A DNA stretch of 64,000 nt from Candidatus Jettenia caeni. Lineage in GTDB: Bacteria; Planctomycetota; Brocadiia; Brocadiales; Brocadiaceae. Shown in pieces: positions 8,331-16,816 of the stretch. Where the stretch lies: assembly GCA_000296795.1 (NCBI GenBank), contig BAFH01000004.1, forward strand, positions 186,001-250,000. Direction: 5' to 3'. The position numbers and the translations under genes are program-made. Within the stretch, counting starts at the first letter, position 1; every line of letters starts with the position of its first letter. The notes below the pieces were generated by a model, which did not search any database, was not told the origin of the DNA, and saw only the letters and a list, made by a program, of their open reading frames with translations.

Positions 8331-9656
8331 GTGAATTTTGAATCATTTAATTTCCATCCGCATATCGCGGCCGGTGTAAGGGCGTTGGGCTACATTACAC
8401 CAACACCTATCCAACTTCAGGCAATACCTTTCATTCTTCAAGGCCAGGACATCATGGCCCTGGCTCAAACCGGAACCGGTAAAACTGCCGCTTTTGTGTT
8501 GCCAATTTTGCAGCGACTGATGCAAGGGCCACGCGGTTGTGTCCGCGCCCTGATAATCGCACCCACGCGTGAATTGGCTGAGCAAATACACGAAGCTATT
8601 GGTGGGCTTGGCCAACAAACAAGGTTGCGCAGCGTAACTGTTTATGGCGGCGTGAACATGAGACCGCAAGTTCAAAAGCTGCGAGGCAAAGCCGAAATCG
8701 CCGTGTCCTGCCCTGGTCGTTTACTTGACCACATCCGTCAGGGTACAATTGATCTGTCACGCCTGGAAGTGCTTGTGTTAGATGAAGCAGACCGGATGTT
8801 TGACATGGGCTTTTTACCCGATATACGGAAGATTTTAAAGCACTTGCCGGCACAACGGCAGACGCTGTTTTTCTCGGCCACTATGCCCGATGATATCCGG
8901 CGTTTGGCACATGACATCTTGCATACTCCGGCCACGGTGCAAGTAAACCATACCATGCCGGTGACTACCATATCGCATGCATTATATCCGGTTGAACAGC
9001 ATCTTAAGACCCCTCTGCTGATGGCACTCTTGAATCATACGGACATGGAGTCGGTACTCGTTTTTACCCGTACCAAGCACCGTGCCAAACAAGTCGCTCA
9101 CCAATTGGGAAGAGCAGGCTACAGTTCAACATCGCTGCAAGGCAATCTGTCTCAAAGCCAGCGACAGGCAGCGCTTAATGGTTTTCGTAACGGCTCGTTC
9201 AAGATTCTGGTGGCAACAGACATTGCCGCTCGCGGCATCGATGTTTCCCGGATTTCGCATGTTATTAACTATGATATGCCCGATACCTCTGATGCCTATA
9301 CGCATCGTATCGGACGTACAGGGCGTGCCGCCAAAACAGGCGATGCTTTTACCCTTATAACCCGGGAAGATGCACAAATGGTACGCGCCATCGAAAACGT
9401 ACTGGGCGAGGAATTGGAGCGGTGTACACTGCAAGGCTTCGATTATACCGCGAATTCTTTCCATACAGAGCATACACGCCATCAACCGCAGCGCCATCGC
9501 AAGCAAAAGAAGGCGAAACAGGCTAAGGCACAACGATCCGCGGCTTCAAAGCGCGGTACTCAAGGGAAGGCTATTTCACAGGTAGCGAAGCAACGTTTCC
9601 TGCATGCTTCGCACCTGACTGGCTCGCCGACCCGTAATTCTCGCGACTCATGTTAA
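8331..9656 (+). CDS. DEAD-box RNA helicase (RhlE-like)
   Basis: 441 residues with GTG start and an AGAAGGAG ribosome site. Motifs in order: Q motif (TPTPIQLQAIP), Walker A AQTGTGKT, PTRELAEQI, DEADRMFDMGF (DEAD), SAT, then VATDIAARGIDV and HRIGRTGRA in the second RecA lobe. The last ~60 residues are a basic tail (HRKQKKAKQAKAQR) typical of RhlE-type helicases that act on ribosomal RNA or mRNA. It overlaps the downstream DUF429 gene by 7 bases. It is full length. Confidence 0.93.
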   Translation: MNFESFNFHPHIAAGVRALGYITPTPIQLQAIPFILQGQDIMALAQTGTGKTAAFVLPILQRLMQGPRGCVRALIIAPTRELAEQIHEAIGGLGQQTRLRSVTVYGGVNMRPQVQKLRGKAEIAVSCPGRLLDHIRQGTIDLSRLEVLVLDEADRMFDMGFLPDIRKILKHLPAQRQTLFFSATMPDDIRRLAHDILHTPATVQVNHTMPVTTISHALYPVEQHLKTPLLMALLNHTDMESVLVFTRTKHRAKQVAHQLGRAGYSSTSLQGNLSQSQRQAALNGFRNGSFKILVATDIAARGIDVSRISHVINYDMPDTSDAYTHRIGRTGRAAKTGDAFTLITREDAQMVRAIENVLGEELERCTLQGFDYTANSFHTEHTRHQPQRHRKQKKAKQAKAQRSAASKRGTQGKAISQVAKQRFLHASHLTGSPTRNSRDSC

Positions 9657-10261
9657 ACCATAAACCGTTTGTTGTTGTAGGTGTAGATCTTGCAGGATCC
9701 CCGCGCCGTCCAACAGGTGTGTGCGTTCTGTATGGGATAAAAGCACTGACACACATTGCATTCACAGATGAGGAAATACTGAACCCGATACACCAGACAC
9801 AGCCCGACATCGTTCCAATTGACGCACCGCTTAGTTTACCCAACAGACGAAAGACAATCCATGACCGGTCTGGCGAGCATTTGCGCGATTGCGACCGTGA
9901 ACTACAAAAACGCGGTATCCGGTTCTTTCCTGTTACGCTTGGTCCAATGAGAATGCTGACGGAACGTGGCATTGCGCTCAAAGGGAAGATTGAAGAAATG
10001 GGCTATCGTACAGTTGAGTGTTACCCTGGCGGAGCACAGGATGTATGGGGTATTCCTCGTCAGCGCCGGGATATTAAAGGACTTTGGCTAGGATTAAAGA
10101 AGTTAGGAGTGAGAGGATTGACAGAGACGATGACAGGTGATGAATTAGACGCAGTAACAGCGGCCCTGGTTGGCCGATGGTTTCTGTTGGGTAAGGGAGA
10201 AATGCTTGGGGGTGAGGAAGGAATTGTTATGCCATCTGATAACCGAAAATCAAAAACCTGA
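9650..10261 (+). CDS. DUF429 family protein (predicted RNase H-like fold)
   Basis: 203 residues. The N terminus VVVGVDLAGSPRRPTGVCVL carries the first acidic residue of the RNase H-like fold. IVPIDAPLSLP and RDCDRELQKRGIRFFPVT follow, then VECYPGGAQDVWG and TGDELDAVTAALVG, all DUF429 hallmarks. The family is predicted to be a nuclease or nucleotide-binding protein; no reaction is established. The start lies inside the end of the helicase gene, so translational coupling is likely. Confidence 0.85.
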   Translation: MLNHKPFVVVGVDLAGSPRRPTGVCVLYGIKALTHIAFTDEEILNPIHQTQPDIVPIDAPLSLPNRRKTIHDRSGEHLRDCDRELQKRGIRFFPVTLGPMRMLTERGIALKGKIEEMGYRTVECYPGGAQDVWGIPRQRRDIKGLWLGLKKLGVRGLTETMTGDELDAVTAALVGRWFLLGKGEMLGGEEGIVMPSDNRKSKT

Positions 10262-10361
10262 TCACGAATTCTAACAAATCAACGGAGTTGAGACCGTCAT
10301 TGGTTTAGCCAGGCAAGGTAGTAGGCCATATGCATCAAGCTAAGGAGAATAACAAGCCACC

Positions 10362-10500
10362 CATAATCCCCCTTGATCCCCCTTTAAAAAAGGGGGAAAT
10401 ATATGGGTGTTTTAGAAAAGAGGGAAATCTCTCGTTCCCTCTTTTCTAACCTTATCCTTCTTTCCCCCTTTTTTAAAGGGAGGTTAGGGGGATTAGCGGG
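10362..10500. repeat. Paired GC-rich inverted elements upstream of a membrane protein gene
   Basis: CCCTTTAAAAAAGGG (10379-10393) and CCCTTTTTTAAAGGG (near 10467-10482) occupy an inverted arrangement between outer arms ATAATCCCCCTTGATCCC and GTTAGGGGGATTA. An inner pair around GAAAAGAGGGAAA forms a further hairpin. It is the same class as the repeats at 41-439 and 19806-19912. It occupies most of the 447-base gap before the next gene. Confidence 0.7.
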
Positions 10501-10708
10501 AAACATGGGCACACATTGCTCTTTCTCCAGGGGGATACCTCCTTTTTCATGGAACACTATTCTTAGCTTGATGCACATGGGTAGTAGGCGCTGCTTACCA
10601 AAGATCAGGCAATCGGGGTGGTTCTGTATGAAGGACATATCCTCGCGAAAATTGAGAAGTACGTGCGTCTCTCTGCTAAATCTTAAAGAGAAAGGAGCCG
10701 GAATAGAA

Positions 10709-11305
10709 ATGGTTCAGATTGATATACCAATAGCTTTTGCGCTGGGGCAAATCTTTGCGGATGCTGCAAGGAAACAATTGCTGACGGGAAGGCCGGAATA
10801 TTACTTTAGTGCATTGGCAAAGAATAATTTGTTTCACATATTCTTCTTTAGCTGGATACCTGTTTATTTTTTAGTAAATTACTTTGGCTGGGAGACTACG
10901 CATATGTGGTGGCGCAAGGATGTTGTTACTGATTATCCTTTCTTCCTGCCTGTTTTCCTTATTGCGTTCTTTTTCTCCGCAAATAGTGGGTTCTGGTTGT
11001 CGACGTTCCTGATAAGAAAGGGGAAATTCCTTTTCGTAAGGGCGAGTTATGCCGGTATTTTCCTGTATTCCTTTCTCTGGGTTTTTGGTCTTTGGAAACG
11101 AACAAGTTATCTCGGTTCATATAAAGAGTGGGCACAGGGAACAGCTAAAAGGGCGTGGGACACTTCAGGTGGGGAACCCTTTCTTTACATGCTTTTCTTC
11201 AGCATTATTCTATGGTTTGCAGCCCTTGTCTTTTTCATTATTATACTCCGGGCTGAGGGAAAAAACCTGATACTTAAAGGAGATAAAAGGAAAAGTACAG
11301 AATAG
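10709..11305 (+). CDS. Hypothetical integral membrane protein (about 4-5 helices)
   Basis: 198 residues from the ATG at 10709, which has AAAGGAG 11 bases upstream. A longer in-frame start at 10403 lies inside the repeat element and is rejected. Hydrophobic segments are seen near FHIFFFSWIPVYFLVNYF, FFLPVFLIAFFFSA, YAGIFLYSFLWVFGL and YMLFFSIILWFAALVFFIII. The N terminus (ALGQIFADAARKQLLTGRPE) and the tail are hydrophilic. No recognised family or enzymatic motif. Confidence 0.75.
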   Translation: MVQIDIPIAFALGQIFADAARKQLLTGRPEYYFSALAKNNLFHIFFFSWIPVYFLVNYFGWETTHMWWRKDVVTDYPFFLPVFLIAFFFSANSGFWLSTFLIRKGKFLFVRASYAGIFLYSFLWVFGLWKRTSYLGSYKEWAQGTAKRAWDTSGGEPFLYMLFFSIILWFAALVFFIIILRAEGKNLILKGDKRKSTE

Positions 11306-11419
11306 CATTATTACACTGAAATCATTGTCTGTTCTTTCTGTAACGATAAAAGCCAGATAGAGTTGGACCGCCTGCCAAAAGAGCCAATGGGGTCATCCAT
11401 CGGCCTTTGTATTTAAAAA

Positions 11420-13729
11420 TTATTTGTACACACCAGGCGAGGCGCCTCCAGGGAGCGAGCCTTCCTCCGGGTCGATCTCACATATACTGCCAAGGCAGGC
11501 AGATTCTTTTGCCCCTACCGTGGAATCTTCTCTTTCGTATATCACAATATGAGAAAAATCGGTCACGGGAAGATTTTTACTCCGCGTCCTGTATTCATCT
11601 TCGGTAATTTCTTCAAAAGGTGAAAGCTGATATACCGTTTTCGACTTTGGCAGGAACGATAGTCCACCGAGCATGTCCCAGTTTTTGTAAAGCCAATGTA
11701 CTGCCTCAATCCATTCATCTTCTGCTACGGAAATCGTTACAGAAGGATTGTGTTCGGTATAGTTCTCCTTGATCATTTTCCAATATTCAAGCTGGTCAAT
11801 GGCATTGAAATCTTTCCCTGTTATACTTCCCTCCGGGGATTGTACCGGAAATTCTAACACGTATGTTGTGGCCGTTGCCACATCCTGCCCAACTTCCGGA
11901 TAGTACGGAAATTTTTGTTCTTTTAGCATCATGAACAATGGATCCGTTGCAGAAATACGGACCCTGCGGACATAATACCTGGCAAAACGCGGGTGCATCC
12001 CTGAGGCTGCGTCAACAAGTTGAGAAACAGTTCCGGAAGGTTTAACACAGGTTACTGCAGTAGATTCATTGATACCAAATCGTCTGGCGTAGATGCGGTT
12101 CGTTTCAACAGCATGATCTCTTAGCTTTGCTAAAATCTTTGGATCGCGTACTGCGGGAGAGTCCCACTGCCCGGTAATAGAGACACCCAGAAGCCGTTCT
12201 TCTTCACAATTCGTTTTCCACTCCGGCGAAAGATAGGGAAAGTCTGTCAGCATGGATTGGTACGTGCCCAGTATCGAAGCAATCCTGATTTTTTCCCGTA
12301 ATGTTGTTTCTGTGTCATCCGGACGGGCAACTACCTCGCTCAGATTACAGAATTGCTTTGAGCGTAAGATAATCTCCCCGCACGGATTAATACCGCTTGT
12401 CGTCCAGTACGGCTCGAATTTCTTCCATCGGCGGGCAGGGATTTGTTTCGGCAGGCCAATGCGATTAAACAGTCCTCGTTCACCAGTTCCAGCCATTGCC
12501 AGGGCAAGCCACTCTTTCAGTAAGTCGGTAGTTTTCGGTTTTACACTATAAACGGCTGAATTATTCGCCATTGCACGCTGCGGTTCGTTCATATAGAAAT
12601 AACCGCTTTTGGCCTGGCGCATGTCATCATCATCAAAATCCGATAAAGAAATCAGCGCAGAGCGGCGCACCCCCCCCATTTCTACCATCTCACCAATTTT
12701 GCAGATGATATCATGCACATCGATATTGCGCAAACGTCTACCCTGGGCGCCAAGGATTTTCGCGCGTGCATAGTTCAGTAAGGACTGAAGTGGCCCCGGA
12801 CCGGAGCTGCGCCCACCCATCGTATACAAACGGGATCCAGCCGGTCTAACCTGTGAGTAATCAAATTGGATATCTTTCCCGTCATACCAGGCGCGCAACC
12901 CGGTTTTAAGCGCATTTGCCCAGCCTTCCTTGCTATCCCCAACTGCATGAACAGGAAGTAGTTCTCCTCTCTGCCTCTGAATCATCGGTAGTTGTTGAAT
13001 ATTCTGACTTTCAACAGAAAAGCCTACTCCAACGCCAGACATTAAAAGATACATAATTTCAGACAAATCATCGGGAAGTGAAGGAGCAATAAACGAGCAA
13101 TTGTATGCTGCAACATTATTCGTCCGGACTGCTTTACCGGCAGACCATAAAAGCCGCATGGAAGGCATTACCTGCTGGTTCAGAATTGCCTGTCTGATTT
13201 CTTCATACTCCTGCGGATTTAATCGGTTGCCCAGATACTCCTGCATGAAACGCAGGTATCTGTCCACGGTTTCTATCCATGTTTCACGCCTTCCTTCCTC
13301 ATCGATCCAGCGCGAATATGTTCGGTAATAGATAAACTCAGCAAGGGTATTGGAAAAATATCTTTTGCTTTCTGTCACAAGGTGTTTAACCCGATCAGGA
13401 ATACTCAGGGTCTTTTTACGGATTTCCGTCCGCTCATGCCGATACAGGATATAAGCCTTGGCCGTTTTAGGAAATTCGAGTAAGATCAGCGCCTCTTCGA
13501 CAAGGTCCTGAATCTCCTCAACATGGGGAATATAAGCTATCTGATAACGTCTGGTAAGTTCTGATATGACTTCATTTGAGACCCGCATGGGGTCTTTTCC
13601 CGGATCACCTTCTCTACTTGCCTGCATAGCCCGGTAAACTGCGTTCGTAATGCGTTTTTGGTCGAACGGCACAACCCTTCCATCCCGCTTTCTGATATGA
13701 GTAAATTTGCTCTGTACTGAGTTGGACAT
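11420..13729 (-). CDS. nrdJ: Adenosylcobalamin-dependent (class II) ribonucleoside-triphosphate reductase
   Basis: 769 residues from the ATG at 13729, preceded by GAGGG; a GTG four codons earlier is less likely. An N-terminal ATP-cone (RKRDGRVVPFDQKRITNAV) precedes the barrel. Barrel signatures are NNVAAYNCSF, SGVGVGFSVE, GINPCGEIILRSKQFCNLSE (active-site Cys) and SITGQWDSPAV. The C-terminal pair CLGSIC probably re-reduces the active site. It makes dNTPs using B12, independent of oxygen, which suits an anaerobe that also carries the corrinoid-dependent Wood-Ljungdahl genes. No cobalamin riboswitch was seen upstream. Confidence 0.92.
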   Translation of the reverse strand: MSNSVQSKFTHIRKRDGRVVPFDQKRITNAVYRAMQASREGDPGKDPMRVSNEVISELTRRYQIAYIPHVEEIQDLVEEALILLEFPKTAKAYILYRHERTEIRKKTLSIPDRVKHLVTESKRYFSNTLAEFIYYRTYSRWIDEEGRRETWIETVDRYLRFMQEYLGNRLNPQEYEEIRQAILNQQVMPSMRLLWSAGKAVRTNNVAAYNCSFIAPSLPDDLSEIMYLLMSGVGVGFSVESQNIQQLPMIQRQRGELLPVHAVGDSKEGWANALKTGLRAWYDGKDIQFDYSQVRPAGSRLYTMGGRSSGPGPLQSLLNYARAKILGAQGRRLRNIDVHDIICKIGEMVEMGGVRRSALISLSDFDDDDMRQAKSGYFYMNEPQRAMANNSAVYSVKPKTTDLLKEWLALAMAGTGERGLFNRIGLPKQIPARRWKKFEPYWTTSGINPCGEIILRSKQFCNLSEVVARPDDTETTLREKIRIASILGTYQSMLTDFPYLSPEWKTNCEEERLLGVSITGQWDSPAVRDPKILAKLRDHAVETNRIYARRFGINESTAVTCVKPSGTVSQLVDAASGMHPRFARYYVRRVRISATDPLFMMLKEQKFPYYPEVGQDVATATTYVLEFPVQSPEGSITGKDFNAIDQLEYWKMIKENYTEHNPSVTISVAEDEWIEAVHWLYKNWDMLGGLSFLPKSKTVYQLSPFEEITEDEYRTRSKNLPVTDFSHIVIYEREDSTVGAKESACLGSICEIDPEEGSLPGGASPGVYK

Positions 13730-14056
13730 AGTTGCCCTCACGAAAGAACTGAAACTAAAGTTGAAGTGAACAGTAACGTGGAATCAATTTTATCTCAATT
13801 TGAAGAGAAAAGAAATAGTATTATCTGACATGCCAGAGGTTTTATGGGTATCTACAGATGGTGATTGATTTTTGAGAAGGTTACATGAGTCTCCCCAGGG
13901 AAAACCTTTGGAAAGGAAAGAAAAAGGTATGCCGGGGAGTGATTCTTTTGAAGTTCTTGCTGCCAGGAAACGGGATCATCCTATAGTATTTAAAGGATGA
14001 AACCGGACGGAACATAATGAAACCAAATAAAATGAATCATGATTTGATTGCGTCAT

Positions 14057-14310
14057 CACGGACAAACGAGTTTGCCCGTGCCACCCTATCAAAAATATAT
14101 TCGGTTTCATATCTTGCGTACTATATAATTAGGCCTTCGGCGACTTTTGTTTTGCGGCCAGGCGTAGGGCTGAGACTCTAGCCTTGCCGCCCCGCCAGAA
14201 TATCTACACACGAGGATAGCAACCCTAAAGGGTTGCCCTACAAAATTGAAATTTCCATACATCAAGTTAAACACAGGAACACGGACAAACGAGTTTGTCC
14301 GTGCCACCCT
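14057..14310. repeat. Mosaic of dispersed intergenic repeats
   Basis: Two copies of a hairpin-forming unit (CACGGACAAACGAGTTTG...CCGTGCCACCCT) lie at 14057-14087 and 14280-14310. Between them are ATTAGGCCTTCGGCGACTTT (14128) and a copy of the GGCTTTAGCCTTGC-type unit (near 14161-14193). These units recur at 16765, 19782-20082, 27612-27750 and 56677-56902. The rest of the 615-base gap 13730-14344 shows nothing gene-like. Confidence 0.75.
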
Positions 14311-14344
14311 GAAAACCGCTTAATTAAAATAAAAACTCCTCAAT

Positions 14345-15685
14345 TTATTTATTCACGGTATCTCTTACTTCAGGTTTTTTCTCTTCAACCTCAGACTCAA
14401 CCAATGGTAAATATATCCTACATATCGTACCCTCCCCCGGTTTACTATCAATATGTATGTATCCCTGATGCTGCTTAACGATTCCATATACGATTGCAAG
14501 TCCGAGTCCTGTCCCCTTTCCTGTCTCTTTTGTCGTAGAAAACGGCTCAAAAATCTTCTTTTTCGTCTCTTCATCCATGCCTATACCAGTATCTGAAATC
14601 ATTATAAGGGCATACTTCCCTTTTTTGCCATACCCATGTGTCTTTACAAATTCATTATCTATTTCTCCACTATCCGTGCTTATGGTTAAGGCCCCTCCAT
14701 AAGGCATGGCATCCCGCGCATTCATTACCAGGTTTATCAAAACCTGTTCTATCTGACCACTATCCGCCATGATGATGCAATCTTTACGAGTAAGTGATAT
14801 CTCAAGCTTAATATTCTCAGAGATTAGTCTCAGGAAAATATGTTCGGCACATTTTATAATCATATTCAAATTTACCGGTTTCGGATTGCTACTTTGTCTC
14901 CTGCTAAACATAAGAAGATTTTGTGTTAATTTTGTAGCTCTTTCCGTTGTTCCAAGTATCCTCTGAACATAAACATTTAATGAATCATCCTCTTTCACCT
15001 TATTCTGTAATAGTTCTGTATATCCAATAATTGCCGTGAGTATGTTATTAAAATCATGTGCAATATTTCCGGCGAATTTACTCAGAGATTCTAGTCTTTG
15101 CGCATGAAGAAGCTGTTCTCTCTCACGTAATGATTCTTCCATTTGCTTATGCCGGATAGTAGCGCCCAATTGAACAACAATCGATGAGATAAGATTCACG
15201 AATCGCTCATCCTCCTCGCGTTGCTCCCGCACAAAAAATAGTATTATAGCAAGAACCTCATCATTCGCTATTACAGGAATACCCATTGCAGTTTTAAGGC
15301 CAGAATCCTTTGCAACAGATGCGCAGGAAATATCTCTCTGTATTATGGCATCAGGCGCCCATACCGGTTTCTTTGAAGACCATACACGGCCAGGCAAACC
15401 AATTCCCATGGGAAGGGTAAATTTTTTACCTTGTTCCTTAAACTCTTCCAATTTTCTTGAATCGGTGTGCCATGCCATGTGGCGCTCAAGGTATTTTTTA
15501 TCAGGAGAGGAAAGCCAAACCTCACCATAAATCCACCCAGTGAATTCACATAAATTACGCAGCACAACAGAGAGTGCATCATGAGAATTTTCTGCTTCAG
15601 CAATTTCTAAAGCTATTGATTGCAATAGCTTAAACTCTTCTTCTACACACTTTTGCTCTCCTATATTTTGTAATTTTTCAATCAT
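14345..15685 (-). CDS. GAF-domain sensor histidine kinase
   Basis: 446 residues from the ATG at 15685, which has AGGAGG nine bases upstream; the upstream TTG at 15721 lacks this. Residues ~30-180 form a GAF sensor domain (FTGWIYGEVWLSS ... LKTAMGIPVI). A short coiled coil leads to the phospho-acceptor H box FAGNIAHDFNNILTAIIGY, then the ATPase: N box LVMNARDAM, G1 SDTGIGMDEE and G2 GTGLGLAIVYGIV. No membrane segment or receiver domain, so it is a cytosolic kinase with the response regulator elsewhere. The signal is unknown. Confidence 0.9.
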   Translation of the reverse strand: MIEKLQNIGEQKCVEEEFKLLQSIALEIAEAENSHDALSVVLRNLCEFTGWIYGEVWLSSPDKKYLERHMAWHTDSRKLEEFKEQGKKFTLPMGIGLPGRVWSSKKPVWAPDAIIQRDISCASVAKDSGLKTAMGIPVIANDEVLAIILFFVREQREEDERFVNLISSIVVQLGATIRHKQMEESLREREQLLHAQRLESLSKFAGNIAHDFNNILTAIIGYTELLQNKVKEDDSLNVYVQRILGTTERATKLTQNLLMFSRRQSSNPKPVNLNMIIKCAEHIFLRLISENIKLEISLTRKDCIIMADSGQIEQVLINLVMNARDAMPYGGALTISTDSGEIDNEFVKTHGYGKKGKYALIMISDTGIGMDEETKKKIFEPFSTTKETGKGTGLGLAIVYGIVKQHQGYIHIDSKPGEGTICRIYLPLVESEVEEKKPEVRDTVNK

Positions 15686-15979
15686 CCGGGTAATCCTCCT
15701 CATGTCATTATTTCCTTGCAAAATTTTTCCCTATATTTTCTGTTATCAAGGATAAGAAAAATACGTGCCAATACATCAAGAATGGATAAAAATAATTAAA
15801 TTCTGAATTTACTCATAAGAATTGCGCTGAAAGAATTCCTGTACATTTCAATTGATAAATTATTGCGAGCAAGTAAAATGTTAAAGATTAATTCGGTATT
15901 AATGAATAATAGTGTAGTCCTTTAACCCCTTAAGTCATGATTACACAAGTTATGGCATATCAAAAGGAGGTAGTTTTCT

Positions 15980-16675
15980 ATGGAACCGGCGTCGGCCTGG
16001 AATAGTCTGGAAATAATAAAGCTGGTGTTTTCGACCCTTACCCCTCTTGCAATTCTTCTTCTTGGCATATGGATAAATATACGACTGCATAAGTTTGAGC
16101 AGGATAGAGAAGCAGACCGGAGAGAGAAAAAACAGGAACGTGAAGAGCAGAAATGTATAGACAAGGAAGAAAAAGAGAGCGCACGCCAAAAGGAAGAACG
16201 TGCATGCGAAGAACGAGCGCGTCGCTATCAAGAGAAAAAAGAGAAAGAGCTAATTCAGAACGAGCAAATACATATCCCTCACATCGAGTTTACTATACAG
16301 TGCATCTTTTTTGGTCCACAGAACGGGATGTACATTGCCGAATTTATCCTGAACGTTCATAACCGGGGTTGCACAGCTCAAAGGTTTCCCAGAATCATAT
16401 TACGTGTTCTTGGAATTCGAAGTGGTGAAAGGCTCTCTTTTCGGGAAGGCAACGAACCCCGGCTAAGATTTCCCGAAAAGATTTTTGAAACGGATGTAGT
16501 TCCAAAAGACTGGGATTTTATTTTGGTAGAACCGGGTATAAAACATGACATTAATTTTACTACTATTATACCACACGAGTATCGATTCATTATTGCCCGG
16601 GCAGAATTTCATTATGAGAAATACCTGCCACAAAGCACTGAAAAGGTATTTGAGCTTCCCCTCAACTACTGCTAA
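15980..16675 (+). CDS. Hypothetical membrane-anchored coiled-coil protein
   Basis: 231 residues; AAAGGAGG lies 11 bases before the ATG. One membrane segment at about residues 14-33 (LVFSTLTPLAILLLGIWINI) is followed by ~65 residues of charged coiled coil (Arg/Glu/Lys, e.g. REKKQEREEQKCIDKEEKE). A C-terminal globular beta-rich domain begins near residue 98 (HIPHIEFTIQCIFFGPQNG). No recognised family. The coiled coil may place the C-terminal domain away from the membrane. Confidence 0.7.
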   Translation: MEPASAWNSLEIIKLVFSTLTPLAILLLGIWINIRLHKFEQDREADRREKKQEREEQKCIDKEEKESARQKEERACEERARRYQEKKEKELIQNEQIHIPHIEFTIQCIFFGPQNGMYIAEFILNVHNRGCTAQRFPRIILRVLGIRSGERLSFREGNEPRLRFPEKIFETDVVPKDWDFILVEPGIKHDINFTTIIPHEYRFIIARAEFHYEKYLPQSTEKVFELPLNYC

Positions 16676-16764
16676 TGCATATGCTTAATAAGGAAAGCAG
16701 AGAACTACAAGACCCAATAGTTATAGATACCTTTATCAGAATTATTATATATCCTAATTGCTCT

Positions 16765-16791
16765 CGGCAAGGCTAAAGTCTCGCCCTGCAT
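16765..16791. repeat. Dispersed GGCTAAAGTCTCGCC-type repeat
   Basis: One copy of the widespread unit (CGGCAAGGCTAAAGTCTCGC) just downstream of the DUF748 gene. Related copies are at 14161, 20056, 27644 and 56879, in both orientations. Confidence 0.6.
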
Positions 16792-16816
16792 CGACCCCGT
16801 TTTTTCATATCGTATC

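Noticed and set aside
10403-10708. N-terminal extension of the membrane protein gene
   Set aside because: The extension is translated from the GC-rich inverted repeat and has no ribosome site; the ATG at 10709 has one.
11306-11402. Short Cys-pair frame (CSFCNDKSQIELDRLPKEP)
   Set aside because: About 30 codons, no start codon and no ribosome site; could be a relic of a zinc-ribbon protein, but support is too thin.
13730-14344. Possible cobalamin riboswitch before nrdJ
   Set aside because: A B12-dependent enzyme made this worth checking, but I found no B12-box-like core; the gap holds dispersed repeats only.
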